Source: UBA1479 sp002706405 (GTDB taxonomy: Bacteria; Pseudomonadota; Alphaproteobacteria; Rhodospirillales; Casp-alpha2). From it: a stretch of 64,000 nucleotides of DNA. How positions within the stretch are numbered: the first letter of the stretch is position 1; the number at the start of each line of letters is the position of its first letter. A program made the translations under genes and the position numbers. Below are positions 26,137 to 34,675 of this stretch, piece after piece. The DNA is taken from contig CAXATO010000015.1 of the NCBI GenBank assembly GCA_963972255.1, positions 1 through 64,000 of the forward strand. Direction: 5' to 3'. The notes below the pieces were generated by a model, which searched no databases, was not told the DNA's origin, and saw only the letters and a list, made by a program, of their open reading frames with translations.

Positions 26137-27057
26137 TCAATCCTCGCCGATCTTCGCGGGATCAAAGGGGGCCGTCTGGTAGACCATGTTGATCCAGTTG
26201 CCGAACAGAATATGGGCATAGGCGCGCCAGCGATTGACCGGCGTGTTGGCCGGGTTGTCGCCGGGATAATAGTTGGCGGGCACCTGGATGTCGGCGCCCT
26301 TCTCGGCGTCGCGGCGGTATTCGGCGTCCAGCGTATCGGAATCGTATTCCAGATGGTTGAACATGTGGACGTGGTTGAGGTCGTGGTCATGGACCAGGGC
26401 GATACCCGTCGCGGCCCCTTCCATGAGGATTTCCAACTGCGGGAAAGGCTTCAGGTCTGCGGCGTGATTTTCCGTATGACGCGAAACGGGAATGTTCAGG
26501 GTGTCGTTCAGGCCCCGGCACAATTCCGACGCCGTGTTCAGTACCCGATGTTCGAACACGCCGAAGGCCTTTTGCGGGAGTTGGTATTTGGGGATGCCGT
26601 AGAAATGATGCAGGGCGGCCTGTGCCCCCCAGCACAGGTTGAACAGGCTGTGCACGTTGCCCCGCGACCAGTCGAAGATCTGGCACAGTTCATCCCAATA
26701 GGTGACGTCCTCGAAGGGCAGCTGCTCGATGGGGGCGCCGGTGACGATCAGGCCGTCGAACTTCTGATCCGTGACCTGGGTCCACGGATGGTAGAAATCG
26801 ATCATATGCTGTTCGTCGACGGTCTTGGGCTTGTGGGTGGTCAGCGCCAGCAGATGCATCTCGATCTGCAGCGGCGTCGCCCCCAGCACGCGGGCCAATT
26901 GGGTTTCCGTTTTCTGCTTCAGCGGCATCAGGTTCAACACCGCGATGCGCAGCGGGCGAATGTCCTGAACCATCGCCTGGTCATCGCCGATGATCGGCAC
27001 ACCTTCCTTTTCCAGGATGGCGCGGGCGGGAAGGTCTGACGGAATCTTGATGGGCAT
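26137..27057 (-). CDS. metA: Homoserine O-acyltransferase MetA
   Basis: 306-aa enzyme of methionine synthesis acylating the hydroxyl of homoserine. Catalytic Cys142 in FNLCWGAQAA and a His-Glu pair further on (FEHRV, HMFNHLEYD). Position 111 is Glu (GAPIEQL); in the family Glu here goes with acetyl-CoA use and Gly with succinyl-CoA use, so it is predicted to be an acetyltransferase despite the MetA name. No SAM-II riboswitch is recognisable in the 80 bases upstream, where a GC hairpin (27114-27127) sits. Confidence 0.93.
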   Translation of the reverse strand: MPIKIPSDLPARAILEKEGVPIIGDDQAMVQDIRPLRIAVLNLMPLKQKTETQLARVLGATPLQIEMHLLALTTHKPKTVDEQHMIDFYHPWTQVTDQKFDGLIVTGAPIEQLPFEDVTYWDELCQIFDWSRGNVHSLFNLCWGAQAALHHFYGIPKYQLPQKAFGVFEHRVLNTASELCRGLNDTLNIPVSRHTENHAADLKPFPQLEILMEGAATGIALVHDHDLNHVHMFNHLEYDSDTLDAEYRRDAEKGADIQVPANYYPGDNPANTPVNRWRAYAHILFGNWINMVYQTAPFDPAKIGED

Positions 27058-27137
27058 GGCGGCCTGTCTGGCAGTGATTTCAGGTTTTGGTGTTCAAGGG
27101 TCTGGTGGGCAATGCCGCGGACGCGGCGAAGATGATA

Positions 27138-28115
27138 TCAGAGGTCCTGTGCCCGGCGTTCAGCGCGAGCGAGACATGCGTTCACATAGTGTGCGGCATT
27201 GGCCGCGGCAACCTCGTTGTCGGCCGCTTGCGCGCGCATGGTATCCAGCACCCGCCTTAGGATCTTGTCGGAATCGGGTACCAATTGGCCCCGGGGCGGG
27301 TCGGCGAACAGGTCGGCGACGTCGATGGTGAAGCCATATTTTTCCGCCATCAGGGCGTAGCGCGGCTTGCGGTCCTGCAACAGGGCCGGGAACAGTTTTC
27401 GGGCGAAATCCTTGGGCCCGACGCCCTTGCCGTCGTCGGGTTGACCGGCCAGGTGCTTCTCGATGAACGGCGGGAAATAGAACAAAGGCTTGGGGTCGCT
27501 CTCGGCGCGCTCTTTCAGCGCGTCCTCGTCCGCCTTGCCGGCGCGGATATAGAGGATCAGGGTATCCTTGCGTAGCGCATCGACCACCGGGTCATGGGGA
27601 TCGTTCAGGTCGACGATCTCGCACAGGCTGCCCGACGCATCATTGATGAAATCCTTGCAGCGGTAGATTTCCCAGGCCTTGGCGATGAAGTGGCTGGTGT
27701 CCTTCATGGACTCCTGCTCGCCCCAGCGATAAAGCCCCTGGCGCTTCAGGAAGGTCGCCTTGTCGAGCCCGCCTTCGGCCGGGTCGCCGTACATGCCGAG
27801 GAAGGTGGACACCGGATCCAGATTGTCGACGCTGATGTTGTGGTTGATGTAGATGGAATCCGAGCGCAGCAGGTTGGCCACGAACCTGTCCTGCATGTGC
27901 ATGATCTTGTACTTGATGTTGTCCAGGATGTGTTCCGCGAGGTAGCGCGTGCCGATGCGGTAGTCGGCCGAATAGTGGTACCAGTCCGCGTGGCGGCGCA
28001 GGCTGGTGGACAGCATGGTCTTGCCCACGCCGGACATGCCCAGCAGCGTGATCGCGTGGGGCAGTTGGCGGAACGCCTCAAAATCGTTGAGATATGCGTC
28101 AGTGTTCATGCCCAT
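27138..28115 (-). CDS. P-loop NTPase, unknown role
   Basis: 325-aa protein with an N-terminal Walker A motif GMSGVGKT preceded by a strand (HAITLLGMSG). Other segments are charged and helical (YHYSADYRIGTRYLAEHILDNIKYK; ESMKDTSHFIAKAWEIYRCK). No signal peptide or membrane helix. It looks like a kinase-type P-loop protein conserved in alphaproteobacteria; I cannot assign a substrate. Start could be ATG 28115 or 28109, both without a strong ribosome site. It lies 80 bases upstream of metA on the same strand, perhaps co-transcribed, and is divergent from the oxidoreductase operon. Confidence 0.7.
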   Translation of the reverse strand: MGMNTDAYLNDFEAFRQLPHAITLLGMSGVGKTMLSTSLRRHADWYHYSADYRIGTRYLAEHILDNIKYKIMHMQDRFVANLLRSDSIYINHNISVDNLDPVSTFLGMYGDPAEGGLDKATFLKRQGLYRWGEQESMKDTSHFIAKAWEIYRCKDFINDASGSLCEIVDLNDPHDPVVDALRKDTLILYIRAGKADEDALKERAESDPKPLFYFPPFIEKHLAGQPDDGKGVGPKDFARKLFPALLQDRKPRYALMAEKYGFTIDVADLFADPPRGQLVPDSDKILRRVLDTMRAQAADNEVAAANAAHYVNACLARAERRAQDL

Positions 28116-28226
28116 GGTTTGGCGTGCGCCGTTTCGCTTGTAAAGAGCTTTGATTGGACTGCGACCCGCAAAAATTAATTCCAAGCGCCCGGGTATGGGG
28201 TGCTAAACTTGTTTTCAGCGAAAAAC

Positions 28227-28269
28227 GGCGCCCGGTGCCGCGATAAAGCGGGAGAATGACCGGGCCGCC
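28227..28269 (+). promoter_or_regulatory. Folded leader of the aldehyde oxidoreductase operon
   Basis: GGCGCCCGGT (28227-28236) pairs with ACCGGG-C-CGCC (28259-28269), giving ten base pairs with one bulged C. It encloses a smaller hairpin CCGC/GCGG (28238-28241 with 28248-28251) around GATAAA, then a 7-base linker. It sits 32 bases before the ferredoxin start. It may be a leader RNA sensor or attenuator; a molybdenum/tungsten cofactor RNA motif is an obvious candidate to test but is not established. Confidence 0.45.
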
Positions 28270-28301
28270 CACCACCAGCAAACACCGAACGGGAGGATTT
28301 C

Positions 28302-28781
28302 ATGCTGAAAGCCTTGAACATTGATCCGGGCAAGTGCACGGGCTGTCTGCAGTGCGAACTCGCCTGCTCATTCGAGAACGAAGGCGTGTTCAATCCGTCC
28401 AAGTCGCGGATCAAGGTCTTTAACTTCCACGACCAGGGCCGCTTCGTTCCTTATACCTGCACGCAATGCGACGAAGCCTGGTGCATGCATGCCTGTCCGG
28501 TCGACGCCATATCGCTGAACAAGCTGACAGGCGCCAAAGAGGTCAACGACAACCTCTGCGTCGGGTGCAAGGTCTGCACCATCGCCTGTCCCTTCGGCAC
28601 GGTGAATTACAACTCCGCCACCGGCAAGGTCATCAAGTGCGACCTGTGCGGCGGCGATCCGGAATGCGCCAAGGCCTGCCCGACCGACGCCATTACCTAT
28701 GTGGACGCCGACTGGACCGGCCTGGACAAGATGCGCAAATGGGCGTCGAAGACCGACGCCGGCCAGCAAGCCGCGCACTGA
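28302..28781 (+). CDS. Four-cluster ferredoxin, AorA-like electron carrier
   Basis: 159-aa iron-sulfur protein with sixteen Cys in four groups: CTGCLQCELAC, CTQCDEAWCMHACPV, CVGCKVCTIACPF and CDLCGGDPECAKACPT. This fits four [4Fe-4S] clusters, like HycB/CooF/DmsB-type subunits. As first gene of the operon it would shuttle electrons between the tungsten enzyme and the FAD subunit, in the cytoplasm (no signal peptide). GGGAGGA precedes ATG 28302 by 7 bases. Confidence 0.9.
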   Translation: MLKALNIDPGKCTGCLQCELACSFENEGVFNPSKSRIKVFNFHDQGRFVPYTCTQCDEAWCMHACPVDAISLNKLTGAKEVNDNLCVGCKVCTIACPFGTVNYNSATGKVIKCDLCGGDPECAKACPTDAITYVDADWTGLDKMRKWASKTDAGQQAAH

Positions 28782-28797
28782 CGGGGAGGATGATGTC

Positions 28798-30645
28798 ATG
28801 GCATGGGCACGGCGGATACTGCGGGTCAACCTGACCAAGGGCACCTGCACGCATGAACCCCTCAACATGGATTGGGCCAAGCGCTATCTGGGTCAGCGCG
28901 GCCTGGCGACGAAATACCTGACGGAAGAGATCGACCCCAAGGTCGACCCTCTTGATCCCGGGAACAAGCTGATCATGGCGACCGGGCCGCTGACCGGCAC
29001 TTGTGCCTCCACGGCCGGGCGCTATTCGGTGATCACCAAGGGGGCGCTGACAGGCGCCATCGCATGTTCCAATTCGGGCGGCTTCTTCGGCAACGAAATG
29101 AAGAACGCCGGGCTGGACATGATTATTTTCGAAGGCCGCGCCACGTCGCCGGTCTATCTGTTCATCGACAATGACGACTGCCAATTGCTGGATGCCTCGG
29201 GCTATTGGGGCACCTCCGTGTGGGACACGGAAGAGGGCATCAAGGAAGCCCACGGCGACCCGCAGATCCGCGTCGCCTCGATCGGCGTGGCCGGTGAAAA
29301 GGGCGTCAAGTTCGCCTGTGTCGTCAACGACATGCACCGTGCTGCCGGGCGGTCCGGCGTCGGCACGGTGATGGGCTCCAAAAACCTGAAGGCCGTGGCC
29401 ATCCGCGGCACCAAGGGGGTGTCCGTCGACGACATGCCGGCCTTCCTCAAGGCCGCCGCCGCCGGTAAGGCCGTGCTGGCGGACAACGCGGTGACCGGGC
29501 AGGGGCTGCCGGCCTACGGCACCCAGGTCTTGATGAACGTGATCAATGAAACGGGTGCCCTGCCGACCCGCAACCACCGCGACATTCAGTTCGAGGGCGC
29601 GTCGAAGATTTCCGCCGAGGCCATGGCCGAGCCGCGTGAATCGGACGGCAAGCCCAATCTGGTGCGCAATGCCGCCTGCTTCGGCTGCACCATCGCCTGC
29701 GGGCGGGTGTCGACCATCGACCGCACCCATTACACGGTGGTCGATCGGCCGCAGTATCAGAAGGCGTCGGGCGGGCTGGAATACGAGGCCGCCTGGGCCT
29801 TGGGCGCGGCAACCGGCGTCGATGACCTGGACGCCCTGACCTTCGCCAATTTCATCTGCAACGAGCAGGGGATCGACCCCATCTCGTTCGGCGCCACGGT
29901 CGGTGCCGCCATGGAGATGTTCGAGGACGGCGTCATCACCACCAAGGAGGCAGGCGGGATCGACGTCAAGTTCGGATCCGCCAAGGCGCTGACCGATCTG
30001 GCCGAGCTGTGCGGCCGGGGTGAGGGCTTCGGGGCGGAGATCGGTCTCGGCTCCAAGCTGCTGTGTGAAAAGTACGGCAAGCCGGAACTGTCCATGTCCG
30101 TGAAAGGCCAGGAATTTCCGGCCTATGACGGCCGCGGCATCCAGGGCATGGGCCTGACCTATGCCACCTCCAACCGGGGGGCCTGCCACCTGCGCAGCTA
30201 TACCGTTGCGTCGGAAATCCTGGGCATTCCGGAAAAGACCGATCCTCTCGTCACCGACGGCAAGGCGGGCCTGGTCAAGGCGTTTCAGGACGCGACGGCG
30301 GCGGTCGACAGTGCCGGCATCTGCGTGTTCACCACCTTTGCCTGGACCCTGGAAGACATTGCGCCACAGATCGACGCCGCCTGCGAGGGCGACTGGAGCG
30401 TCGAGGCCCTGTTGGCGACGGGGGAACGGATCTGGAACCTGGAACGCCAATTCAATCTGGCCGCCGGGTTCACGGGCAAGGACGACAACCTGCCTCCGCG
30501 CCTGATGAAGGATGCGGCCAAGACCGGTCCGGCCAAGGGGCTGACCAGCGGATTGGACAAGATGCTGCCGGAATATTATCAGCTGCGCGGCTGGTCCAAG
30601 GACGGCGTGCCGACCAACGAGACCGTCAGCCGGCTGGAGCTGTAG
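28798..30645 (+). CDS. Aldehyde:ferredoxin oxidoreductase, tungsten-type, AorB-like
   Basis: 615-aa catalytic subunit of the AOR family, binding a bis-pterin tungsten (or molybdenum) cofactor and one [4Fe-4S] cluster. It oxidises aldehydes to acids or the reverse. Seen: N-terminal GQRGLATKYL and TGPLTGT, ASIGVAGEKGVKFACVVND and HRAAGRSGVGTVMGSKNLKAV (pterin domain), cluster cysteines Cys294, Cys297, Cys301 (CFGCTIAC) and Cys509, and a KGQEFPAYDGRGIQGMGL segment. Start ATG 28798 is clear. Sits between the ferredoxin and FAD genes, as in the AorABC arrangement known from Aromatoleum. Confidence 0.93.
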   Translation: MAWARRILRVNLTKGTCTHEPLNMDWAKRYLGQRGLATKYLTEEIDPKVDPLDPGNKLIMATGPLTGTCASTAGRYSVITKGALTGAIACSNSGGFFGNEMKNAGLDMIIFEGRATSPVYLFIDNDDCQLLDASGYWGTSVWDTEEGIKEAHGDPQIRVASIGVAGEKGVKFACVVNDMHRAAGRSGVGTVMGSKNLKAVAIRGTKGVSVDDMPAFLKAAAAGKAVLADNAVTGQGLPAYGTQVLMNVINETGALPTRNHRDIQFEGASKISAEAMAEPRESDGKPNLVRNAACFGCTIACGRVSTIDRTHYTVVDRPQYQKASGGLEYEAAWALGAATGVDDLDALTFANFICNEQGIDPISFGATVGAAMEMFEDGVITTKEAGGIDVKFGSAKALTDLAELCGRGEGFGAEIGLGSKLLCEKYGKPELSMSVKGQEFPAYDGRGIQGMGLTYATSNRGACHLRSYTVASEILGIPEKTDPLVTDGKAGLVKAFQDATAAVDSAGICVFTTFAWTLEDIAPQIDAACEGDWSVEALLATGERIWNLERQFNLAAGFTGKDDNLPPRLMKDAAKTGPAKGLTSGLDKMLPEYYQLRGWSKDGVPTNETVSRLEL

Positions 30646-30649
30646 GGCG

Positions 30650-31885
30650 ATGACCTACGTCATCATCGGCGCCGGCCCGGCCGGGGTCGTCGCGGCGGAA
30701 ACGCTTGCCAAGACCGACCCGGGATCCGACATCGTGCTGCTGGGCGGCGAAGGCGATCCGCCCTATTCCCGCATGGCCATTCCCTATGTTCTGACCGGCA
30801 TCATCGACCACGGCGGCACGCATCTGCGCAAGACGGCGGGGCATTACGACGCCCTCGGCATCACTTATCGCCAGGGCCGGGCGGCGGGCATCGACGTCAA
30901 AGGCCGCAAGGTCGCCCTGGAAGACGGTGGCGCGCAGGCCTACGACACCCTTCTGATCGCCACCGGGGCGAGCCCGATCAAGCCGCCCGTGCCGGGGCTC
31001 GACCGGCCCGGGGTGCATCATTGCTGGACTCTGGACGACTGCCGCGAGATCGAAAAGCTGGCGCAAAAGGGCGCCGAGGTGGTCCTCATGGGGGCCGGCT
31101 TCATCGGCTGCATCATCCTGGAAGCCCTGGTCGAACGGGGCGTCAAGCTGACCGTGGTCGAAGCCCTGGACCGCATGGTGCCGCGCATGATGAACGAGAC
31201 GGCGGGCACCCTCATCAAGGACTGGTGCCAGGCCAAGGGCATCAAGGTGCATACCTCGACCAAGGTCACGGAAGTCGCGGAGAAGGACGGCCGCTTGGCC
31301 GTCGTCATGGACAATGGCGAGGCTGCCGCGGCCGATCTGGTCGTCGTCGCCGCCGGGGTGAAGTCCAACATCGGCTTCATCGACGGCACGGGCATGAAGG
31401 CCGAACAGGGCATCCTGGTCGACGAGTTCCTGCGGACTTCCGTCGACGGCATCTACGCTGCCGGTGACTGCGCCCAGGGCCCGGATTTCGGCGGCGGCTT
31501 CAACGTTCATGCCATTCAGCCGACCTCGACCGAACACGGCCGTTTCGCCGCCCTCAACATGGCCGGCAAGGTGACGCCTTATAAAGGCTCATTGCAGATG
31601 AACGTGCTGGATACGGCGGGGTTGATTTCGACCTCGTTCGGCGACTGGGAAGGGGGCAAGGGAACGGAGAGTGCCGAGGCCCTGGACCGCGACCGCTTCA
31701 AGTACCTGCGCTTGAATTTCAAGGACGATGTGCTGGTCGGTGCCCTGTCCTTGGGCCGCACGGACCACATGGGCGTGCTGCGTGGCCTGATCCAGAACCG
31801 CACGCCGCTGGGCCTGTGGAAGGCGCGGTTGATGGACGACCCGCATCGCATCATGGAAGCCTATGTCGCCCATGCCTATGCCTGA
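30650..31885 (+). CDS. FAD/NAD(P)-dependent oxidoreductase subunit, AorC-like
   Basis: 411-aa protein with two Rossmann motifs (VIIGAGPAGVVAAE for FAD at the N-terminus and VVLMGAGFIGCIILEAL for NAD at about 145) and the FAD motif VDGIYAAGDCAQGPDFGG. No redox-active CxxC. It would move electrons between the four-cluster ferredoxin and NAD(H), making the complex NAD-linked. Starts 4 bases after the AOR stop, a sign of coupled translation. A C-terminal extension of about 100 residues follows the core. Confidence 0.88.
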   Translation: MTYVIIGAGPAGVVAAETLAKTDPGSDIVLLGGEGDPPYSRMAIPYVLTGIIDHGGTHLRKTAGHYDALGITYRQGRAAGIDVKGRKVALEDGGAQAYDTLLIATGASPIKPPVPGLDRPGVHHCWTLDDCREIEKLAQKGAEVVLMGAGFIGCIILEALVERGVKLTVVEALDRMVPRMMNETAGTLIKDWCQAKGIKVHTSTKVTEVAEKDGRLAVVMDNGEAAAADLVVVAAGVKSNIGFIDGTGMKAEQGILVDEFLRTSVDGIYAAGDCAQGPDFGGGFNVHAIQPTSTEHGRFAALNMAGKVTPYKGSLQMNVLDTAGLISTSFGDWEGGKGTESAEALDRDRFKYLRLNFKDDVLVGALSLGRTDHMGVLRGLIQNRTPLGLWKARLMDDPHRIMEAYVAHAYA

Positions 31886-31900
31886 CGGCGGGGTCACCCC

Positions 31901-32152
31901 ATGAAGATTCGGGTCAAGCTCTATGCCTCCCTGGCCGAGCACCTGCCGGCGGGGACCAAGGGCAACGAAACCGACCTGGAGGTCGCCGCCGACGCGACCC
32001 CGGCCACGGTCATCGCCCAGCTCGGCCTGCCGGAAAAGATGTGCCATCTGGTGTTGCTGAACGGCGTCTATGTGGAACCCTCGGCGCGGGCGGCCACGTC
32101 CATCCGCGACGGCGACGCACTCGCCATGTGGCCGCCGGTGGCGGGGGGCTAG
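31901..32152 (+). CDS. MoaD/ThiS-like ubiquitin-fold protein
   Basis: 83-aa beta-grasp protein ending in the Gly-Gly tail needed for thiocarboxylate formation (PPVAGG), with LYASLAEHLPAG and the VLLNGVYVEP core. Such proteins donate sulfur for molybdopterin dithiolene, which is also the tungsten ligand. Its position in the AOR operon implies a dedicated sulfur carrier for this enzyme's cofactor. Starts 15 bases after the FAD gene. Confidence 0.85.
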   Translation: MKIRVKLYASLAEHLPAGTKGNETDLEVAADATPATVIAQLGLPEKMCHLVLLNGVYVEPSARAATSIRDGDALAMWPPVAGG

Positions 32153-32157
32153 GTCAT

Positions 32158-32451
32158 TTGGCCGGGCCGGTCGTCATCACCAAGGAAATGGCCCTGACGC
32201 GGGCAGGCTTCTTTCGCGGCATCGCCAAGGCGCTGGGTACCGACGCCTATGTGGAAACGGCGGGCGGGATCGTTCTTGAACAGGATGGCCGGCGGCTGGA
32301 AATCACCCTGGGCCCCGAGCGGCAGCGTAAGATCGCCTTGATGGTGATCGAGATCATGGACGTGACCCTGGTGTTTTCGGGATATTCAGAAGCCGACCGG
32401 ACGGCGGCGCTTGCGGTCTTTGACCGGGCGTTTCAGCGGGGCGGTGGATGA
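32158..32451 (+). CDS. 97-aa AOR-operon protein, unrecognised
   Basis: Small protein starting MAGPVVITKEMALTRAGFFRG, with a beta-rich centre (GGIVLEQDGRRLEITLGPE) and a helix near the end (SEADRTAALAVFDRAFQ). No cysteine, signal or membrane segment. TTG 32158 is the best start because the MoaD-like gene ends 5 bases before; ATG 32188 (MALTRAGFF) is an alternative. Last gene of the operon. Possible cofactor-insertion or assembly role, based only on position. Confidence 0.6.
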   Translation: MAGPVVITKEMALTRAGFFRGIAKALGTDAYVETAGGIVLEQDGRRLEITLGPERQRKIALMVIEIMDVTLVFSGYSEADRTAALAVFDRAFQRGGG

Positions 32452-32594
32452 AATTGCCGGCGGGAGGCAGCGGGCTTCTGAGCCGAACATAAGTATCGAA
32501 AAAATTGATAAAAGAGATTGTTTTTTTCAATTGAAAGTAACCTGCAGTGACCCCAACTAACCCGAATTAGGAGTAATCCCCGAAAGTAAGTTCG
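32452..32594 (+). promoter_or_regulatory. AT-rich promoter region with 12-bp palindrome
   Basis: The 140 bases after the AOR operon turn AT-rich and hold the palindrome TTTCAATTGAAA (32525-32536). The purine-rich TAGGAG at about 32568-32573 is some 20 bases before the next start codon, which is long for a ribosome site, so the start of the next gene is not certain. Confidence 0.4.
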
Positions 32595-34460
32595 ATGCGC
32601 CTGAGACGGTCAGCGCCGAGTGGCAACGGCAACGTTGAAGATCTATTGACCAATGCCATTGCAATGCATCGTGCGGGCGATATCGAGGGTGCCCTCACAA
32701 TCTATCGCCGTATCCTAAAACGGCAGACACCGCGCACCGACGTCGCGGAACTTGCGGGAATTGCCTTGTTCCAACTGGACCGGCCCGGCGCGGCCGCCGA
32801 TTATTTTCGCAAGGTTGTCGAACTCCGTCCTGACTATGCCGACGCGCACTTCAACCTGGGCACCGCGTTGAAGGCCAAGAAGGATTTCACAGGAGCTGTC
32901 GCCGCTCTGCGCGCGGCCCTGGCCCTGGATCCCGGGCGCGCCGACGCGTGGAACAACCTGGGACTCTCATTGCAGGAAACGGTCGACTTTCAGGGCAGCA
33001 TCGACGCCTTCCAACATGCTCTCGCGCTGGAACCTGGTAATCCAGATTTCCTGGAGAATGCCGCCTCTGTGTTCGATGCCATAAACGACCAGGAGACCGC
33101 ACGGCATCTGTATCAGCATGCCCTTGAGTGCGGCGGCGATCAGGCGCGTCTGATGGTCTGCATTGCCATCACCCATATCGCCGCCGGTGAATTGGATCAG
33201 GCGCTTGCCGTCATTCAACGGGCACGGACGGCGGCACCCGGTGACCCACTCGTCATCGGCTGGGCTGCCTATCTTGAAGAACGGCGGAACAATGAAAATG
33301 AGAGCCAACGCTTGGTTGAAACGGGTCTCGCCATTGCTCCGAATGACTCTCTGTTGAATTCCATCCAGGCATGTCTTGATGTGCGGCGTAAGGATTACGC
33401 CGCCGCTTTGGATCATCTGGCCATTGCGCTGAAATCTGCAGTTTCTCAACGTCATTCCGGACTTGAGGCGATCGCCCGTTTCGAACTGGCGCGAACATTG
33501 GATATCCAGGGCCGCTACGCCGACGCCTTCACACAGATCGAACGTGCGAACAAGGCCGTGGCCCGTTATGCCGACGTCGACATCGCGGCCTATCGTCGGG
33601 TCATCAATGATTATCGCCGGGCCTTTGGAGGGCGGGCGCCGCCGCCAGCACCTTCGGTGGTAGGTGCAGATGGGGACGGGCGGCAATCGTCGCCGATCTT
33701 CCTGGTCGGGTTTCCCCGTTCCGGCACGACTCTCGTCGGTGCGATGCTCGGCGCCCATCCTAGGGTCACGACGTTGGACGAACGGCTGATGTTAAGCGAC
33801 GTCGAGCAGGAGATTCGCGGATTCCACGCTGCGTTCGCAGATGGATTGGCTGCTGTCGGAGCGGTCGACCGCGAACGCCTGCAAGGGATATATTTTGCGC
33901 ATGCGCGTCGGTTCGGATGGCAGGCGGACCCCGATCAGGTGTTGCTCGACAAGAATCCGTTGTACATGGTCAAGGCTGGGTTGATTGAACGGCTGTTTCC
34001 GGGCAGTTCCCTGGTGTACGTCGCCCGCCATCCGCTGGACGTTTGTTTCAGTTGCTTCATGCAGAACTTCAAGCCGTCATCGGCGTTGGCGCACTTCCGG
34101 TCTCTGGAGACGACAGCCGACTTGTACGAAGAAGTCATGGAGATTTGGCTGGATTTCAAGGAGCAGACGCGTATTCCCATACATGAAATCCGATACGAAT
34201 CCCTGGTCGGCGATCCCGGCGGGACCATCCGGGACTTGGTGTCCCGTATTGGTCTTGAGTGGTCGGACGATATCGCCAGCTATCATGAAACTTCAAACGT
34301 CGGCTTCGATATTCTTACACCCAGCTATCGCGAAGTTTCGGAGCCCGTCTACAAGCGGGCACGTGGCCGCTGGCGGAACTACGCGAACTGGCTCTCCCCT
34401 TTGCGGGAACGTTTGGCGCCCATCTCCAGACGGCTGGGGTATGATTTGACCGCCGATTGA
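32595..34460 (+). CDS. TPR protein with C-terminal sulfotransferase domain
   Basis: 621-aa cytoplasmic protein. Residues about 10-340 are TPR repeats (RPDYADAHFNLGTALKAKKD, DPGRADAWNNLGLSLQETVD are two). The C-terminal third (about 365-600) is a PAPS-dependent sulfotransferase: 5'-phosphosulfate loop FLVGFPRSGTTLVGAML and 3'-phosphate motif LVYVARHPLDVCFSCFMQ. It would transfer sulfate to an unknown acceptor, perhaps a glycan or protein recognised by the TPR part. Such fusions are common in Rhodospirillales. Shine-Dalgarno spacing at ATG 32595 is poor. Confidence 0.85.
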   Translation: MRLRRSAPSGNGNVEDLLTNAIAMHRAGDIEGALTIYRRILKRQTPRTDVAELAGIALFQLDRPGAAADYFRKVVELRPDYADAHFNLGTALKAKKDFTGAVAALRAALALDPGRADAWNNLGLSLQETVDFQGSIDAFQHALALEPGNPDFLENAASVFDAINDQETARHLYQHALECGGDQARLMVCIAITHIAAGELDQALAVIQRARTAAPGDPLVIGWAAYLEERRNNENESQRLVETGLAIAPNDSLLNSIQACLDVRRKDYAAALDHLAIALKSAVSQRHSGLEAIARFELARTLDIQGRYADAFTQIERANKAVARYADVDIAAYRRVINDYRRAFGGRAPPPAPSVVGADGDGRQSSPIFLVGFPRSGTTLVGAMLGAHPRVTTLDERLMLSDVEQEIRGFHAAFADGLAAVGAVDRERLQGIYFAHARRFGWQADPDQVLLDKNPLYMVKAGLIERLFPGSSLVYVARHPLDVCFSCFMQNFKPSSALAHFRSLETTADLYEEVMEIWLDFKEQTRIPIHEIRYESLVGDPGGTIRDLVSRIGLEWSDDIASYHETSNVGFDILTPSYREVSEPVYKRARGRWRNYANWLSPLRERLAPISRRLGYDLTAD

Positions 34461-34570
34461 TCTCCGGGCCAATGCGACGGGATGACCGCGGAACGGTTGG
34501 AGCGGGCATCTTCAAATAACCTAAATGTACTAACGGTCTCTGTAGAGTCGAGCGTTCCGTCCGCATCAAA

Positions 34571-34587
34571 TTTAAAATTGTTCTAAA
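34571..34587 (+). promoter_or_regulatory. Irr-box-like site upstream of the ferritin-like gene
   Basis: TTTAAAATTGTTCTAAA differs by one base from the iron-control-element consensus I recall for alphaproteobacterial Irr (TTTAGAA-YNR-TTCTAAA). It lies about 90 bases before the start of the iron-storage-type gene, a sensible promoter position. Consensus is from memory. Confidence 0.5.
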
Positions 34588-34675
34588 TAGAAGTGTTGCA
34601 CCCAGACACCATGGGCTTATCTTGCTAAAAGCTGTGTAGCGTTTGCCAACTGACACCAAGATCAAAGGAGTTCCC

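Noticed and set aside
27058..27137. SAM-II riboswitch upstream of metA
   Set aside because: The 80-base spacer has a GC hairpin but lacks the recognisable SAM-II core and pseudoknot sequence as I know it.
28693..30450. A long minus-strand frame across the aldehyde oxidoreductase gene
   Set aside because: Same reason: antisense shadow; the plus-strand protein has full family motifs.
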